64,000 nt of DNA. Source: Symsagittifera roscoffensis (Eukaryota > Xenacoelomorpha > Acoela > Convolutidae). The notes under the pieces are model-generated. The model saw only the letters and a program-made list of their open reading frames with translations, was not told the DNA's origin and did no database searches. This document shows positions 38,193 to 49,249 of this stretch, in pieces. The position numbers and the translations under genes are program-made. The stretch lies in NCBI RefSeq assembly GCF_963678635.1, contig NC_087063.1:10078386-10142385 (forward strand), written 5' to 3'. How positions within the stretch are numbered: the stretch's first letter is position 1; each line of letters begins with the position of its first letter.

Positions 38193-41100
38193 ATGGATCA
38201 TTCTCATTCTGGTAAATTGCTTTACCGCCCTGTTCCTGGACCAGACTTTGCGCCAAATCTCCATTCTAATGCGAATCCTCCAATTTTCCTTCCGTCTACT
38301 GAAAATGGGGAGGACTTTGGCTTTGGGTGTGTTTAAATTTTTTGGAAATTTTTCTTTTTCATCAGGTATTCTTTAAACCAAAAATAAGTATTCGAATGAA
38401 CCGAGTGAACAATCAGATACATTTCTTTTCACTCACGATTTGAGCTAGATTTTAGAAGTGTCGAGAAAATAGGTTCGAATTTTTTTGTTTTTCGTGTGCT
38501 TTCGAATAAATTGAACGAGCGACGAAGGAGCAGCATCATAATAGACAGATAAGTTTATATGCTGGCAGTGAAAGTACTTTTTTACTCGAATTATCAAAAA
38601 AGTTATTCAATAGAAAAATAGTTAATTTTGCGCCTGCTCGGATTGAAGTTTTCTAGTTAGAGAAACATTGCTGCAAAATTTTTTAAAATTGAGATTTTTT
38701 TTCCTTCATGGAAAAACATTATTTATTTTTAGTTTTTGTTTCATCGTGGTACTTGTTATATTCAGCAAAGATATAAAAAACGCAAAAAGTTGGAACACAC
38801 AAGAATAATTGAAGGAGCAATATGCAAATTTCAAGCAATTTTTGCATGCAAATTCGAATTTTTAGGTGACCTTGAGATCTATTTTTCTCTCTAAGAACTA
38901 AATTTTTGCCTGAAGAAACTCTCTAAAATAGATAATTTGCTCTTTTTAGTTAATTTTGTCTGTTCCCTTATTTGCAACTCTGTAATTATCTTAAAAAACT
39001 GGATATATTGATTTGCAAAAAGTTAGAACGAATAAGAACAAGACTGCTCGTATCAGGGCGAAGCCCTGAATGTTCCGACTGCTTTTGAAGGTTTATGGAG
39101 CAGCAGTAATAACATAAAAACATTATATGAAATAAAATAAAATGAAAAAAAAATTTTTCTAAAAATTGAAATTTTTTCTATGAAAATCATCACCCCACAC
39201 GCCATGTAAAGTACAAAAAGATAATTTTCGTTCCTTGTAACACATCAATTATGGCAAATAAGCTTCGTTCAACCAATTTGATACGATTTATAAGACGGAT
39301 TAAATCTCCGCTTACGCGTTAATAGAGCGAATTATATCGCGCGTTAATTGTCCCAAATTGATCAAAATGGCCATAATGGCAATCTTTATAAACCCTCATA
39401 ACTTTACGAAAAAAGATCACTGGTAAAATATCTTTTCAAATTTAAGCTCAGGACAACAATACCTTTTGAATGATATAAAAAATTCCGTCAAAAAATTCCG
39501 TCCGGGCTAGTTAAAAAGTCGAAATTTGTCTAAGAAAAAAAAACCCACCCCGAGCACAAATATTCCGTTACTTTCGTATCGAAAGTCGGAACAATAATTG
39601 AAGGAGCAAACTCCCAGTTTTGAGCAATTGTTGCATGTAAATGTGAAGGTTTATGAAATATTGAGACATACTTTGTGTCTGAAAAATTAGATTTTGCATG
39701 CAAGAATTATCTGAAAAGTAATAAATTGCAAAAAGTTTGGACAGGCCTACTTAATTAAAAAAGAGCAATTTTTCCATTTTGACAGATTTTGCATGCACTT
39801 TTGATGTTTCAAATAACCTTGAGACATAAAATTAGCTGTTGCATTCAAAATTTTTCCGAAATAGGTCAATTGCTCTTTTAAATTAATTTTGTCTGTTCCA
39901 GCTTTCTGCAACTCTCTATAACTGTAGCTTTCAAGGTCGTTCAATGTAAGAAACGATCACAACTCTTCGAAACTGGTATTGTGCTCTTCCCAATTAATTA
40001 GATATTTTTGTCTTTCATTGTCATTGTCATTCACTTGTTTCTCGTAAATTTTTTCTTTGAAGTTGGTGATACATTATCAGCAGTAAAATTTGGTGTAAGC
40101 TGTTAGCGATTGGGGCAGCTGCTCTAAATATAATTGTATTCTTAAATTTTTACTGGAAATTCAATTCGATTCGATTTTGCCAACTATATTGGATTTTTTT
40201 TTGCTTTTCAATTAATTGCTATTGTAAACCGTGATTCTGAGATACCACAGCAAAATGGCCGATAGAAAAGCTTTGAATAACATCAGCAACCATCCAACTT
40301 TGGCGAATGGAGGAGAATCTACCAAAGAAAAAGAAACTGAAAACACATCTTTGGTTGAAAAGGAAAACGACGATGTTTCTTCAATTTATTCCTACGTGGA
40401 ATGTGAAGACGTTCTGGTCCCATTACCGGAAAAAATAGTAGTAGATAACCCGCAAACGGAAAACCAGACTCTTACTCCACAAAAATGGTTAAAGAAACCG
40501 GCTCCATTGAAAAAGCCACCACAAAACGGCCTCTGGAATGTGAATGAAAGCAAGTACACCCACTTCAACTTGGGCGATGGAACCAGACATAAAGTTTACC
40601 CGTTGAAAGGCGATGGGGACAACGGGGTAAATGTTGTTCAGTTTTATTTTGCCAACGAGGCGAAATATTTGGTCCATGCCAATTATCTCGATAAAACTCG
40701 GGTAACCAGAAGGGAGCGCTTTATTATGATTAATCGCATGGTAGAAGTTCACTGCAACTTTTTCCAAGGAAAGCAGGATGAAAGTTTGGCAATTACAGTA
40801 AACCTAATCGACCGGTTCATGAAAAAGTCCGAATACGCGTGTCGGGAGAACTTGCATGCGATCGGTTTGTCTGCGTTAAGTCTGGCGTGCAAGCTGGAAA
40901 CGCGCGTGACGCTTGATAATATTCGTGAACAGATGGTGGAATTGTCAGCTGGTGAAGTCTCCATTCATGACATGAACGCCTTCGAAGACGAAATTACGCG
41001 GGTCTTAAACTTCGATCTATTCAGCATTCACGCATTCCTGTTCTTACAGCGGATTCAACGGGGATTGCAACTTATGCCGAATGTTTACATTTGCGCCAAG

Positions 41101-41469
41101 TATTTGATCGTTTTATCATTTCACGACCCCTGTTTTTGCAACGTGTTGCCTTCAATAGTAGCTGCAGCCGCCGTATTGTTGGCCCAGCGCCTTTTGACAC
41201 CTACCAAGTGCTACAAAATGCCGTTAATATTTGAAATAAGCTCAGGTTATAAATTCGAGGAGGTTGTCACCGAGAGCGAAATGCTGATGAATCTGCTGCG
41301 CGTTGCGAAAGAAGGAATTCATATCGCTTCTTATACCAGATTCAAGGGAAAGGGAGGCATATCTGACGTGCCCGAGTTGCGCCCGAAAGCTTTGCAAAAT
41401 ATTTGTATCCACCGGGAAATTAATGAGGGCACTTATTGGCATAACGGGAAACTACATAGTTGGAGATAA
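38193..41469 (+). CDS. Divergent B-type cyclin (exon 40251-41469; possible upstream exon 38193-38326)
   Basis: The main exon has ATG at 40255 in good context (CAAAATGG) and encodes 404 residues. Residues 4-12 (RKALNNISN) are a perfect destruction box R-x2-L-x2-I-x-N. The N cyclin fold spans about 130-260 (MVEVHCNFF, ITVNLIDRFM, LHAIGLSALSLACKLE, LNFDLF) and a C-terminal fold about 261-385. The usual MRAIL sequence is replaced by a diverged stretch. Mitotic cyclins activate CDK1 and are degraded through the D-box. An upstream open exon (38193, 44 codons plus two bases, ending GG before GTGTGT) would join in phase to the CAG acceptor at 40250 and give 450 residues. I think this plausible but unproven. 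The cyclin domains lie in one exon, so a retrocopy is also possible. Confidence 0.82.
39038..39596 (+). repeat. Structured 540 bp element, full copy A
   Basis: Starts AACAAGACTGCTCGTATC, then CAGGGCGAAGCCCTG (hairpin), TGTTCCGACT, TTTATGGAGCAGCAGT, a palindromic middle (CGCGTTAATAGAGCG...) and ends ACTTTCGTATCGAAAGT then CGGAACAA. AGTCGGAACA at the 3' end is the reverse complement of the TGTTCCGACT near the 5' end. It lies in the possible cyclin intron. Confidence 0.75.
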
Positions 41470-41509
41470 TGATCTCCGTATTTGGAACATTTTTTAAAGT
41501 CATTTAATT

Positions 41510-41515
41510 AATAAA
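41510..41515 (+). other. Polyadenylation signal of the cyclin gene
   Basis: AATAAA 41 bases after the cyclin stop codon, in AT-rich sequence. A small hairpin GGAGAT/ATCTCC spans the stop codon itself (41462-41477). Confidence 0.5.
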
Positions 41516-42091
41516 TCGACCTTATTTCGTACCAATCTACATAATTTCTCGTATCAGAACATATGGGTTGATCTCGTATGCATATGATAATTTTATTTTA
41601 AAATAGTAATAATTAATTATTAAGGAAAAACTTTTCATCGGCTTAGGTTTTCAGGAATTCGAACAAATATAAATTGTTTTGCTCGTAACTCAAATTGAGG
41701 TCATCTTGAAATGATTGAACCAATTAAACGTGAAATGAAAATTATTTCAGTCATACGAAAAGCCTTGAGTTGTTTTTCCAGTTGATAATAAAAAGGGACG
41801 AAGCCGAAAAATCTACAAAAAAAAGAAACATTCAAATCTTAAATGCCTGAAACTAAGTGACCAACAATGTGTACTATTTTGTTGCGTTTAGACTACGCAT
41901 GAATTTTTAAAGCTCAAATGTAATCAATCGTCTCAGAATTGAACTGGTGAAAAAGCGCAGGTGCATGTGCTTAAAACTTGAAGACCTTTTCACAAACTGA
42001 TTTATCTTTTCACACACATTCGCTTGATCCACTCGATTAAAACAGTAGCTGTAGTTTAACTTGATTCGGTCATTTGGAGGGTGTTTAAAAC
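41516..42091. other. Intergenic spacer, nothing recognised
   Basis: AT-rich sequence between the cyclin polyadenylation signal and the next putative first exon. The last 100 bases may be 5' UTR or promoter of that exon; no TATA box is clear. Confidence 0.45.
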
Positions 42092-42175
42092 ATGCCCAAA
42101 GGAAAAAAGGCAGCCGCAAAAGGCGGAAAAAGTGCGAAAGGAAAAGGAAAAGATGATAAAGAGAAGCCTAAAAAG
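42092..42175 (+). CDS. First exon of a lysine-rich protein, unidentified
   Basis: An ATG opens 28 codons (MPKGKKAAAKGGKSAKGKGK, then DDKEKPKK) that end exactly at AAG|GTTAGA, a good splice donor; two codons later the frame would stop. Lys/Gly-rich starts like this occur in ribosomal proteins (RPL7a, RPS25) and in ciliary proteins. Further exons should lie downstream, but none could be recognised before the gap at 54486. The 540 bp element cluster would be in its first intron. Confidence 0.5.
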
Positions 42176-42582
42176 GTTAGATTTTTTTAACTTTTGCCGA
42201 AATAATTTTTTATTAGTCATAAACGCCATTCAGTTACTAACTTGGAGCTGACTCTTAAAAATATCTCCTCGGAAGTTGATAACCGTTGATCTCTTTTTCT
42301 GCATGAAGCGAACAACGAAATGTTTAAGCTCTTCTGTTAATTTACTTTCCATTCCTAAAAGGAGTAACGCTGATTGCTTTTCTTGGGTAGGAGCGGTCTC
42401 ATACGCGGAATCAGTGTTTCCGGTAAATCTAGGCTTCTGAGACCTTTCTATACGAAATATTCTGTTTTGACTTTTTCTGAATTGTCCCTGGTTGTGTTGT
42501 CTCATTTTTTTCCAGGTAAATTTCCCATTCAAGTAACCATTTTCTATATCTGAAAACGATTGATGTTCTAATTTTAAATTTA

Positions 42583-43126
42583 AACAAGACTGCTCGTATC
42601 AGGGCGAAGCCCTGAATGTTCCGACTGCCTTTTAAGGTTTATGGAGCAGCAGTACCAACATTAAAATAATTAAATGAAATAAAATAAAAGGAAAAGTTTT
42701 TTTTTTTAATTTGAATTTTTTAAATGAAAATCATCCCCCCACACGCAATATAAAAAACAAAAAGAGAGATTTTGTTCCTTTTAACAAGTCAATTATGGCA
42801 AATAAGCTTCGTTCAACCAATTTGAAACGATTTATAGGACGGATTAAATCTCCGCTTACGCGTTAATAGCGCGAATTATATCGCGAGTTAATTGTCCCAA
42901 ATTGGTCAAAATGGCTAAAATGGCAATCCGTAAACCCTCATAACTTTACGAAAAATGATCACAGGTAAAATATCTTTTCAAATTTAAGCCCAGGACAACA
43001 ATACTTTTTGAATGATTTAAAAAAAAACTGTCAAAAATGGATAGTTCAAAGTCGAAATTTGTCTGAAGAAAAAAAACCCACCCGAGCACAAATATTCCGT
43101 TACTTTCGTATCGAAAGTCGGAACAA
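42583..43126 (+). repeat. Structured 540 bp element, tandem copy B
   Basis: Full copy with AACAAGACTGCTCGTATC head, CAGGGC-GAA-GCCCTG hairpin, CCTTTTAAGG mini-hairpin, GGAGCAGCAGT, mid palindrome CGCGTTAATAGCGCG, and ACTTTCGTATCGAAAGT tail hairpin followed by CGGAACAA. Confidence 0.8.
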
Positions 43127-43655
43127 TAAAACTGCTCGTATCAGGGCAAAACCCTGAATGTTCCGACTGCCTTTTAAGGTTTATGGAGCAGTAGTAACAA
43201 AAAAAATTAAATGTAACAAAATAAAATGAAAAAAAAAATCTTAAATTTGAATTTTTTTCCTGAAATCATCCCCCCACACGCCATGTAAAAGGCAAAAGAA
43301 TAGATTTCGCTCATTGTAACAAATCAATTACGGCAAATAGGCTTCTTTCAATTTATTTGGAACGATTTCTAAGACGGATTAAATCTCCGTTTACGCGTTA
43401 ATAGCGCGAAATATATCGCGCGTTAATTGTCCCAAATTGGCCAAAATGGCAATCTCTAAACCACCATAGTTTTACAAAAAATGATCACAGGTGAAAAGTC
43501 TTTTCAAATTTAAGCTCAGAATAGCAATACCTTCTGAATGATTTTTAACAAAATCCGTCAAAAATGGCTAGTTAAAAAGCCGAAATTTGTCTAAAGAAAA
43601 AAAAACCCACCCCGAGCAGAATTATTTCGTTACTTTCGTATCGAAAGTCGGAACA
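43127..43655 (+). repeat. Structured 540 bp element, tandem copy C
   Basis: Directly follows copy B. The head hairpin reads CAGGGCAAAACCCTG, keeping the outer 5 bp. All later blocks are present in the same order. Confidence 0.8.
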
Positions 43656-44180
43656 ACAACACTGCTCAAATCAGGGCGAAGCCCTGAATCTTCCGACTGC
43701 CTTTTATGGTTTTATGGAACAGCAATAACATTTAAAAGTTTAAAAAAAAACGTAAAATGAAAATTTTTTCTAAAAATTGAAATTTTTTAATGAAAATCAT
43801 CCCCTCACACGCCATATAAAGTACAAAAGGTTAGATTTCGCTCGTTGTAACAAATCAATTATGGCAAATAAGCTTCTTTCAACCAATTTGGAATGATTTT
43901 AAGGCGGATTAACTCTCCGCTTACGCGTTTATAGCGCGAAATATATCGCGCGTTAATTGTCCCAAATTGGCCAAAATGGCAATCTTTAAATCCTCATAAC
44001 TTTATGAAAAATGGTCACAAGTAAAATATCTTTTAAAATTTGAGCTCAAGACAACAATACTTACCGAATAATATTTTAAAAAATCCGTCAAAAATGGCTA
44101 GTTAAAAAGTCGAAATTTGTCTGAAGAAAAAAAAACCCACCCCGAGCACAAATATTCCGTTACTTTCGTATCGAAAGTCG
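43656..44180 (+). repeat. Structured 540 bp element, tandem copy D
   Basis: Directly follows copy C. The head reads CACTGCTCAAATCAGGGC and the tail hairpin ACTTTCGTATCGAAAGT is intact; the final CGGAACA is replaced by CGTAAAAA. Confidence 0.78.
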
Positions 44181-44599
44181 TAAAAAAAAAAACATTTAAA
44201 CTAAGCTCATTTTTTGCCAAGTCACAAAGGTTTAGAAATTTAGGCCAAAAAGAATAACTGGTGTGTGAATCCGCGCGTACGGTGCTTCAAACTGAATACT
44301 GAACGAGAAAATTGTTTTCTAATTCATAAACTTTGCAGAATTTAAATCTGCCGTAAAAGTTAACTGTGGACATCCAACAGCGTTTCCTATTTCATAAATT
44401 GAGCTATTTGCAACTTCTGAGAGTACTCTGACATCGACCCACCATTGTTTTGAAAATTTTTCTTCAACTCTAAAAATAAATCCCGAGAAATATGAAAAAT
44501 AACTTTTGATCAGTTAAGTTAAGAGGCCAAAACTGCGCCACCATACCCGTTAAAGAGCAATCAGATCAAAAAATGCATTGCCTTGCTGCAAATACGTGG
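44181..44599. other. AT-rich spacer, nothing recognised
   Basis: No open frame, repeat or RNA gene was seen between the element cluster and the 2 kb duplication. Confidence 0.4.
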
Positions 44600-44956
44600 A
44601 GAAAGTGGTGGAATGTATGTGCTCGGGTGTTTTTTTTCTCGACTCGAATTTCGACTTTTTACAAGCAAAATTTGACGGAATTTATTATACCATTCAAAAT
44701 GTATTAATTTTTGGAGCTCAAATTTGAAAAGATGTTGTAGTTAATTTCAGCAGATTTACCCTGACTTAAAGTTTGTATCAAATTACCAAAACAAACAATT
44801 TAGACTGTATAAAATTCAATCGGAACATTCAGGTACTTGATGTTTGAGCAACCTTCATAGAAAAGTTACTAATTGGTAATTTCCGATGGCAAGGAAATGA
44901 CACAAAATATGACGTAAGCTAATTATCTTACCTCCCTATAAACTCAAAAGACACAA

Positions 44957-45036
44957 TTGACCTCGAGATAACGACTACGCTTGGGCGGCAAATGTTCTGT
45001 TTTTAAATCCAGTTTGTGCCTGGTTTTTTATACTGA
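44957..45036 (+). repeat. tRNA-like short repeat, copy 2
   Basis: GACCTCGAGATAACGACTAC (A-box-like), CGCTTGGGCGG (anticodon-arm-like), a degenerate B box, then GCCTGGTTTTTTA. Same family as 37378 and 47279. Confidence 0.5.
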
Positions 45037-46486
45037 AAACTTTTCGTTACAAGCAAATGTTGTCATTTAGTTAGTCTGACTGTGTTGCCACATCATGGAA
45101 TTTTTTTTTATGCAAGCAATTTTGGTTTTAGTTGCTACTGCTATAATGTACTTTTTAATTTGTAAGTTTAACAACCCTTCTCTTTTCGATTAAAGTTTTT
45201 TCGGCAAAATTTATGTGTTTTGGCTAGGTGAACTAAATTTTATATTTTTGAAATTTTTTTTATCCTGATCCTGCCCTCCAGAATCGTACAAGATTCAAGT
45301 CATATCTTTTTTGGATTCTTTTTCAACTAAATTGTTCTTTTTGTGAATTTTTTTTGATCACCTATGAATTGTTTTCAAAATACTAAAATTGCAAGGAAAA
45401 CCACCCTTCAGAAATAGTTCGCGCATTAATTTGCAAAAAAAATGCCAAATAATAGATGAACATTTTTTGTTGATCGACTCATACAGAAAAACAGATGAAC
45501 TAACATGACAGGAATTATACATTACATAGAGATGAAACAGAGTTTCGAATCATTGCTATTGCAAAATAATTGCCAGTAATTCTCAAGCGAGAATAAATGT
45601 TCATAAGTGACTGCGAAGTTTTGTTCCTTTTTTTCCAAAAGTTTTCAAGATTTCTCAAGAGGTTTGATTCAGCCCTTCTTCAACAGCGCAAAAGTTAGCA
45701 GAAGCACTATTGATAAACTCACACCGAGCAAAGGAACCCCATTTTTTAATTATTTTTCTGACTGATACAATCATGATTCCAAAAATTTGATTATTGCTAT
45801 TGTAAAAATCAAAAGTCAAAATTCTATTCCTTGGGTTCGTAACTTAGAACTAATTAAAAAACAAAAAAAAGTCAGAAAAAAATCGGCCTTTCATCTGATA
45901 TCCGAATTATTCATACGGATTTCAACATTGCAATTCAATTACTAATTTGCACACTTGAAAGAATAAAATTAAACGGATTTCATAGTATAGTTAAAATGGC
46001 TTAAGCCAAAAACCAATCAATTGCTAGAGGACTTCTAATCAGCAAAAATATTCAGAAGGCATTTCATTAGCGGATCTAGTATTTGTTCAAGTCTTAAGTT
46101 TTCATTTTGCAAAAAAAAACAGAACCGGGCTTGATTTGAATGCTGAAACTTCTTTGTGACAGGCATGGACGCTGCTTATAGATCAAACTCTTAGAATCAG
46201 TCGCTTACCATGAAAAAAGTCATCTCAAGACATCTATCAACTCAGTGGTTGCCTTGAGTAAATTATTAAGCAGAAAAACCTACCTTGCGATTGATTTCGC
46301 TAGCTGAATGCAAGCATAATTAAATCTTATGCCAGTATCTAAAAACCCACCATTTATAAGAAAAAATAAACCCCTATGGGACCAAAAAATAGATTTGAAC
46401 AAAAAATGCAAACAAATTTTTTTTGTCCGATCAAGCAGTGGAAAAAATTCCAATTCACGCGTTATTTTTAGTTGCTCATGAAGATC

Positions 46487-46557
46487 AACTGGATGCTAAA
46501 AATCCAATTTTTTCTCGTGAAGATCAACTGGATGCTAAAAATCCAATTTTTTCTCGA
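46487..46557 (+). repeat. Short direct repeat of about 40 bp
   Basis: GAAGATCAACTGGATGCTAA followed by AAATCCAATTTTTTCTCG occurs twice back to back inside duplication copy 1. The corresponding part of copy 2 has it once. Confidence 0.7.
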
Positions 46558-46804
46558 CCACTGTAAAGTCCTGTTTGCACTCATTGAATAGACCTTCTGT
46601 GGTTTTTTCATCAGAGATCAAGATTCATTTTCCATAAGGATCTGTATTGATTTACATTTTGCCGTTTCAAGTAAAAAAAAGTAAATCAAGCAAACCCAAA
46701 ATAAGACATTAGACCAGCAGATTAGACAACAGTAGAATAACTGAGTTAATACGATCACTTTTGTGAACTTGGTCGACAAGAAATGGCCATCAAATTTTTG
46801 AAGA

Positions 46805-48470
46805 AAGTGGTAGAATATATGTGCTCTGGTGTTTTTTTCTCGAGACAAGGTTCGACTTTTTAACTAGCAAAGTTTTTTTAAAACATTCAAAACTTTTTTG
46901 ATGTTTTGAGCTCAATTTTTAAATTCCCATGAGATGATTAATAGCGCTAACGCTTTTTAATTGTCGCTGAGAAGCGTAAGCGCAATTCAAAAATGCGTGG
47001 CGATTTACCCCGCATTTAAAACAAATTGCTCAAGAAGCTAATTGTTCACTAAAACTATATATGATTAAAGTTTGAACGCTTTACTTTTTTCTATTGGCTG
47101 TTAGGGGACAAAAAACAAACAATTGAGACTGTATATAATTCAGTCGGAACATTTTGGTTCTTGATATTTGAGGAACCTTGATATAACAGTTACTAATTGA
47201 TATTATCTGATGGCAAAAAATGACGGAAAATATGACGTATGCAAAATGCCTTAACTCCCTATAAACTCAATAGACACACGGCCTCGAGATAATGACTACG
47301 CCCGAGACGGTAATTAATCTTTTTTAAAACTCAGCTTGGGCCTGGTTTTTTATACTGATTGAAGATTTTGTTGTCCTTTAGTTCCCAAATTGTTCTCTGA
47401 CTATGTTTGTCTGAGTTGCCACTTCATAAATTTTTTGTTCTGCAAGCAATTTCCATTTTATTTGCCAGTGCTATAGTAATTTGTAATTTTTTTGTAATTT
47501 GTGAGTTTAAAAACTCTTCTTTTTCGATTTAAAAAATTTTGGCTGAAGATAATGTGTATTTTGCTAAGTAAACTGATTTAGTTTTTTTAACGACTTTTTA
47601 TCACTATCTCCGGAGTCACGTAACAAGATTCAAGTCATATCTTTGTTTAATTCTCTCAACTACTTTTTTTGATCAAGGGTGAGTTCTTTGCAAAGACCTA
47701 ATATTGCAAAGAAAACCCACCCATAAGACATAACTCGCACGAAATTTTGCAAAAATTGCCAAAACAACAAAAAGCAATAATTTTATATTTGTGCAGGTCG
47801 TAATTTGTTTTTGCAAAGAACACAAGGTCGTGCTCGATTTCAAATCTGAAAGTTTTTGTGCCATCATAATTGATGCATAAAGAAGAAACGTTTGGAATAA
47901 AACACCTACATGAAAAAAGTTTTGATCTCAAGACTTCAAATAATTCAGTGATTCTGTTGAATAAGTTATAAACTCTAAAAATCTACCTTCACATTGATTC
48001 CGCTCGCTGAATGCAAGCAAATTTAAATCTTGTGTCAGTATCTAATAGCTCACCATTTATAAAAACAAAATAATCCCCCATGACAAAAAAGTTAGCTTTT
48101 AACAAAAAATGCTACAAAAAAAAATGTTTTTTTTTTCCGATCAAGCTGTGGGGAAAAAATCAATTCATGCGTTATACTGAATTGCTCATAAAGAATAACT
48201 AGATGCTAACAATCCAATTTGTTCGTGACCACTGTAAAGTCATTTTTGCACTCATTGAATAGACCTTCTTTAGTTTTTTCATCAGAATTCAAGATTCATT
48301 TGCCACAATGATTTGTATTGAATTACATTTTTGTACACAAGTAGAAAAAGTAAATCGTGCAAAATCAAAATAGAAATGTAGACAAGAAACTTAGACGACT
48401 GTAAAATAAATGAGTTTGGATGATCACTTTTTCTGGAATTTGACAATAAGAATTGGCCATCAAATTCCTT
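46805..48470. repeat. 2 kb tandem duplication, copy 2
   Basis: Matches 44600-46800 block by block but is shorter by indels. It includes its own tRNA-like repeat at 47279-47357. Open frames within it on the minus strand are not shared with copy 1 and are judged chance. Confidence 0.7.
47279..47357 (+). repeat. tRNA-like short repeat, copy 3
   Basis: CGGCCTCGAGATAATGACTA, CGCCCGAGACGG, then GGGCCTGGTTTTTTATACTG. It differs from copy 2 at scattered sites, as expected for old duplicates. Confidence 0.5.
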
Positions 48471-48817
48471 TTGTTTAGATTGAAATTACAAAAAAAAAGT
48501 AATTTAGCACAGAATTGATGAAAACTATTTATGCAAATTAGTTCTAAAAAGTATAGTAATTTTTTGAAAATCACAACTTATACAATTGTTACAATAATTA
48601 TTTCTGATTTGTGGTCGGAGAACCTATTTACTCAATCAAAATTTAATGTAAGTCTGTAAACAAACAACACGCAATTTGCACGCAAGTTATTGTCTAACTT
48701 CTTTTACTTTTGATAGTCTATTTTGGTTTTTGTCTACCTTTCTAGCCTCCTAACAATTACTCAGCGCTGAAACAGTTAAAATTAGCACTTTATCAATGCT
48801 AAATTACATTAAAAAGT

Positions 48818-49135
48818 TAAATTTTGGAGAGTTGAAGCTAGGCTTTTTATTTTTTTCTTTTTCAGCGCTAATTTAATGTAGATGACGTAAGCTAAATGAG
48901 TGCAAAAATTATATTTGAGATAGGCAAATGATCTCAAATTGTTTCATTGAGATCATTTGTTAATTTGAATTTTGAGTTAAATTCTAGGTTAAATTTTGGA
49001 GAGCTGAAGCAAGGCTAATTATTTTTTTCTTTTTCAGCGCTAATTTAATGTAGATGACGTAAGCTAAATGAGATAGACAAATGATTTCAAAATAATTCAT
49101 TGAGATCATTTGTTAATTTGAATTTGTAAAATTGT
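48818..49135 (+). repeat. Tandem repeat of about 170 bp (two units)
   Basis: Both units read TTTTGGAGAG(T/C)TGAAGC, TTCTTTTTCAGCGCTAATTT, AATGTAGATGACGTAAGCTA and TTCATTGAGATCATTTGTTA in order. The first unit is the longer. No gene. Confidence 0.75.
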
Positions 49136-49249
49136 TTACAAACACCAGTTCATCTCAGCTTCACATTTCAGTTTTCTCATTTAAAACATTTTTCTTGACA
49201 ACCCGCAGTGATAGAAATGGATTAGGCTCGGTTTAAGTATGAAAAAAAA

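Larger units (their letters stand above)
44600..46800. repeat. 2 kb tandem duplication, copy 1
   Basis: Begins with a GTATGTGCTCGGGTG block and ends with AATGGCCATCAAATT. It shares many ordered blocks with 46805-48470: the tRNA-like repeat, TGCAAGCAATTT, GATCAAGC(A/T)GTGG, CACTGTAAAGTC and TTGAATAGACCTTCT. There is no coding capacity. Confidence 0.7.

Noticed and set aside
42230-42532. 100-codon minus-strand ORF
   Set aside because: No recognisable domain and it lies in the likely intron of the 42092 gene; composition does not exceed chance for such a length.
42583-44180. Classical satellite array
   Set aside because: Only three tandem units, with related single copies at distant sites and hairpin ends, which suits a mobile element better.
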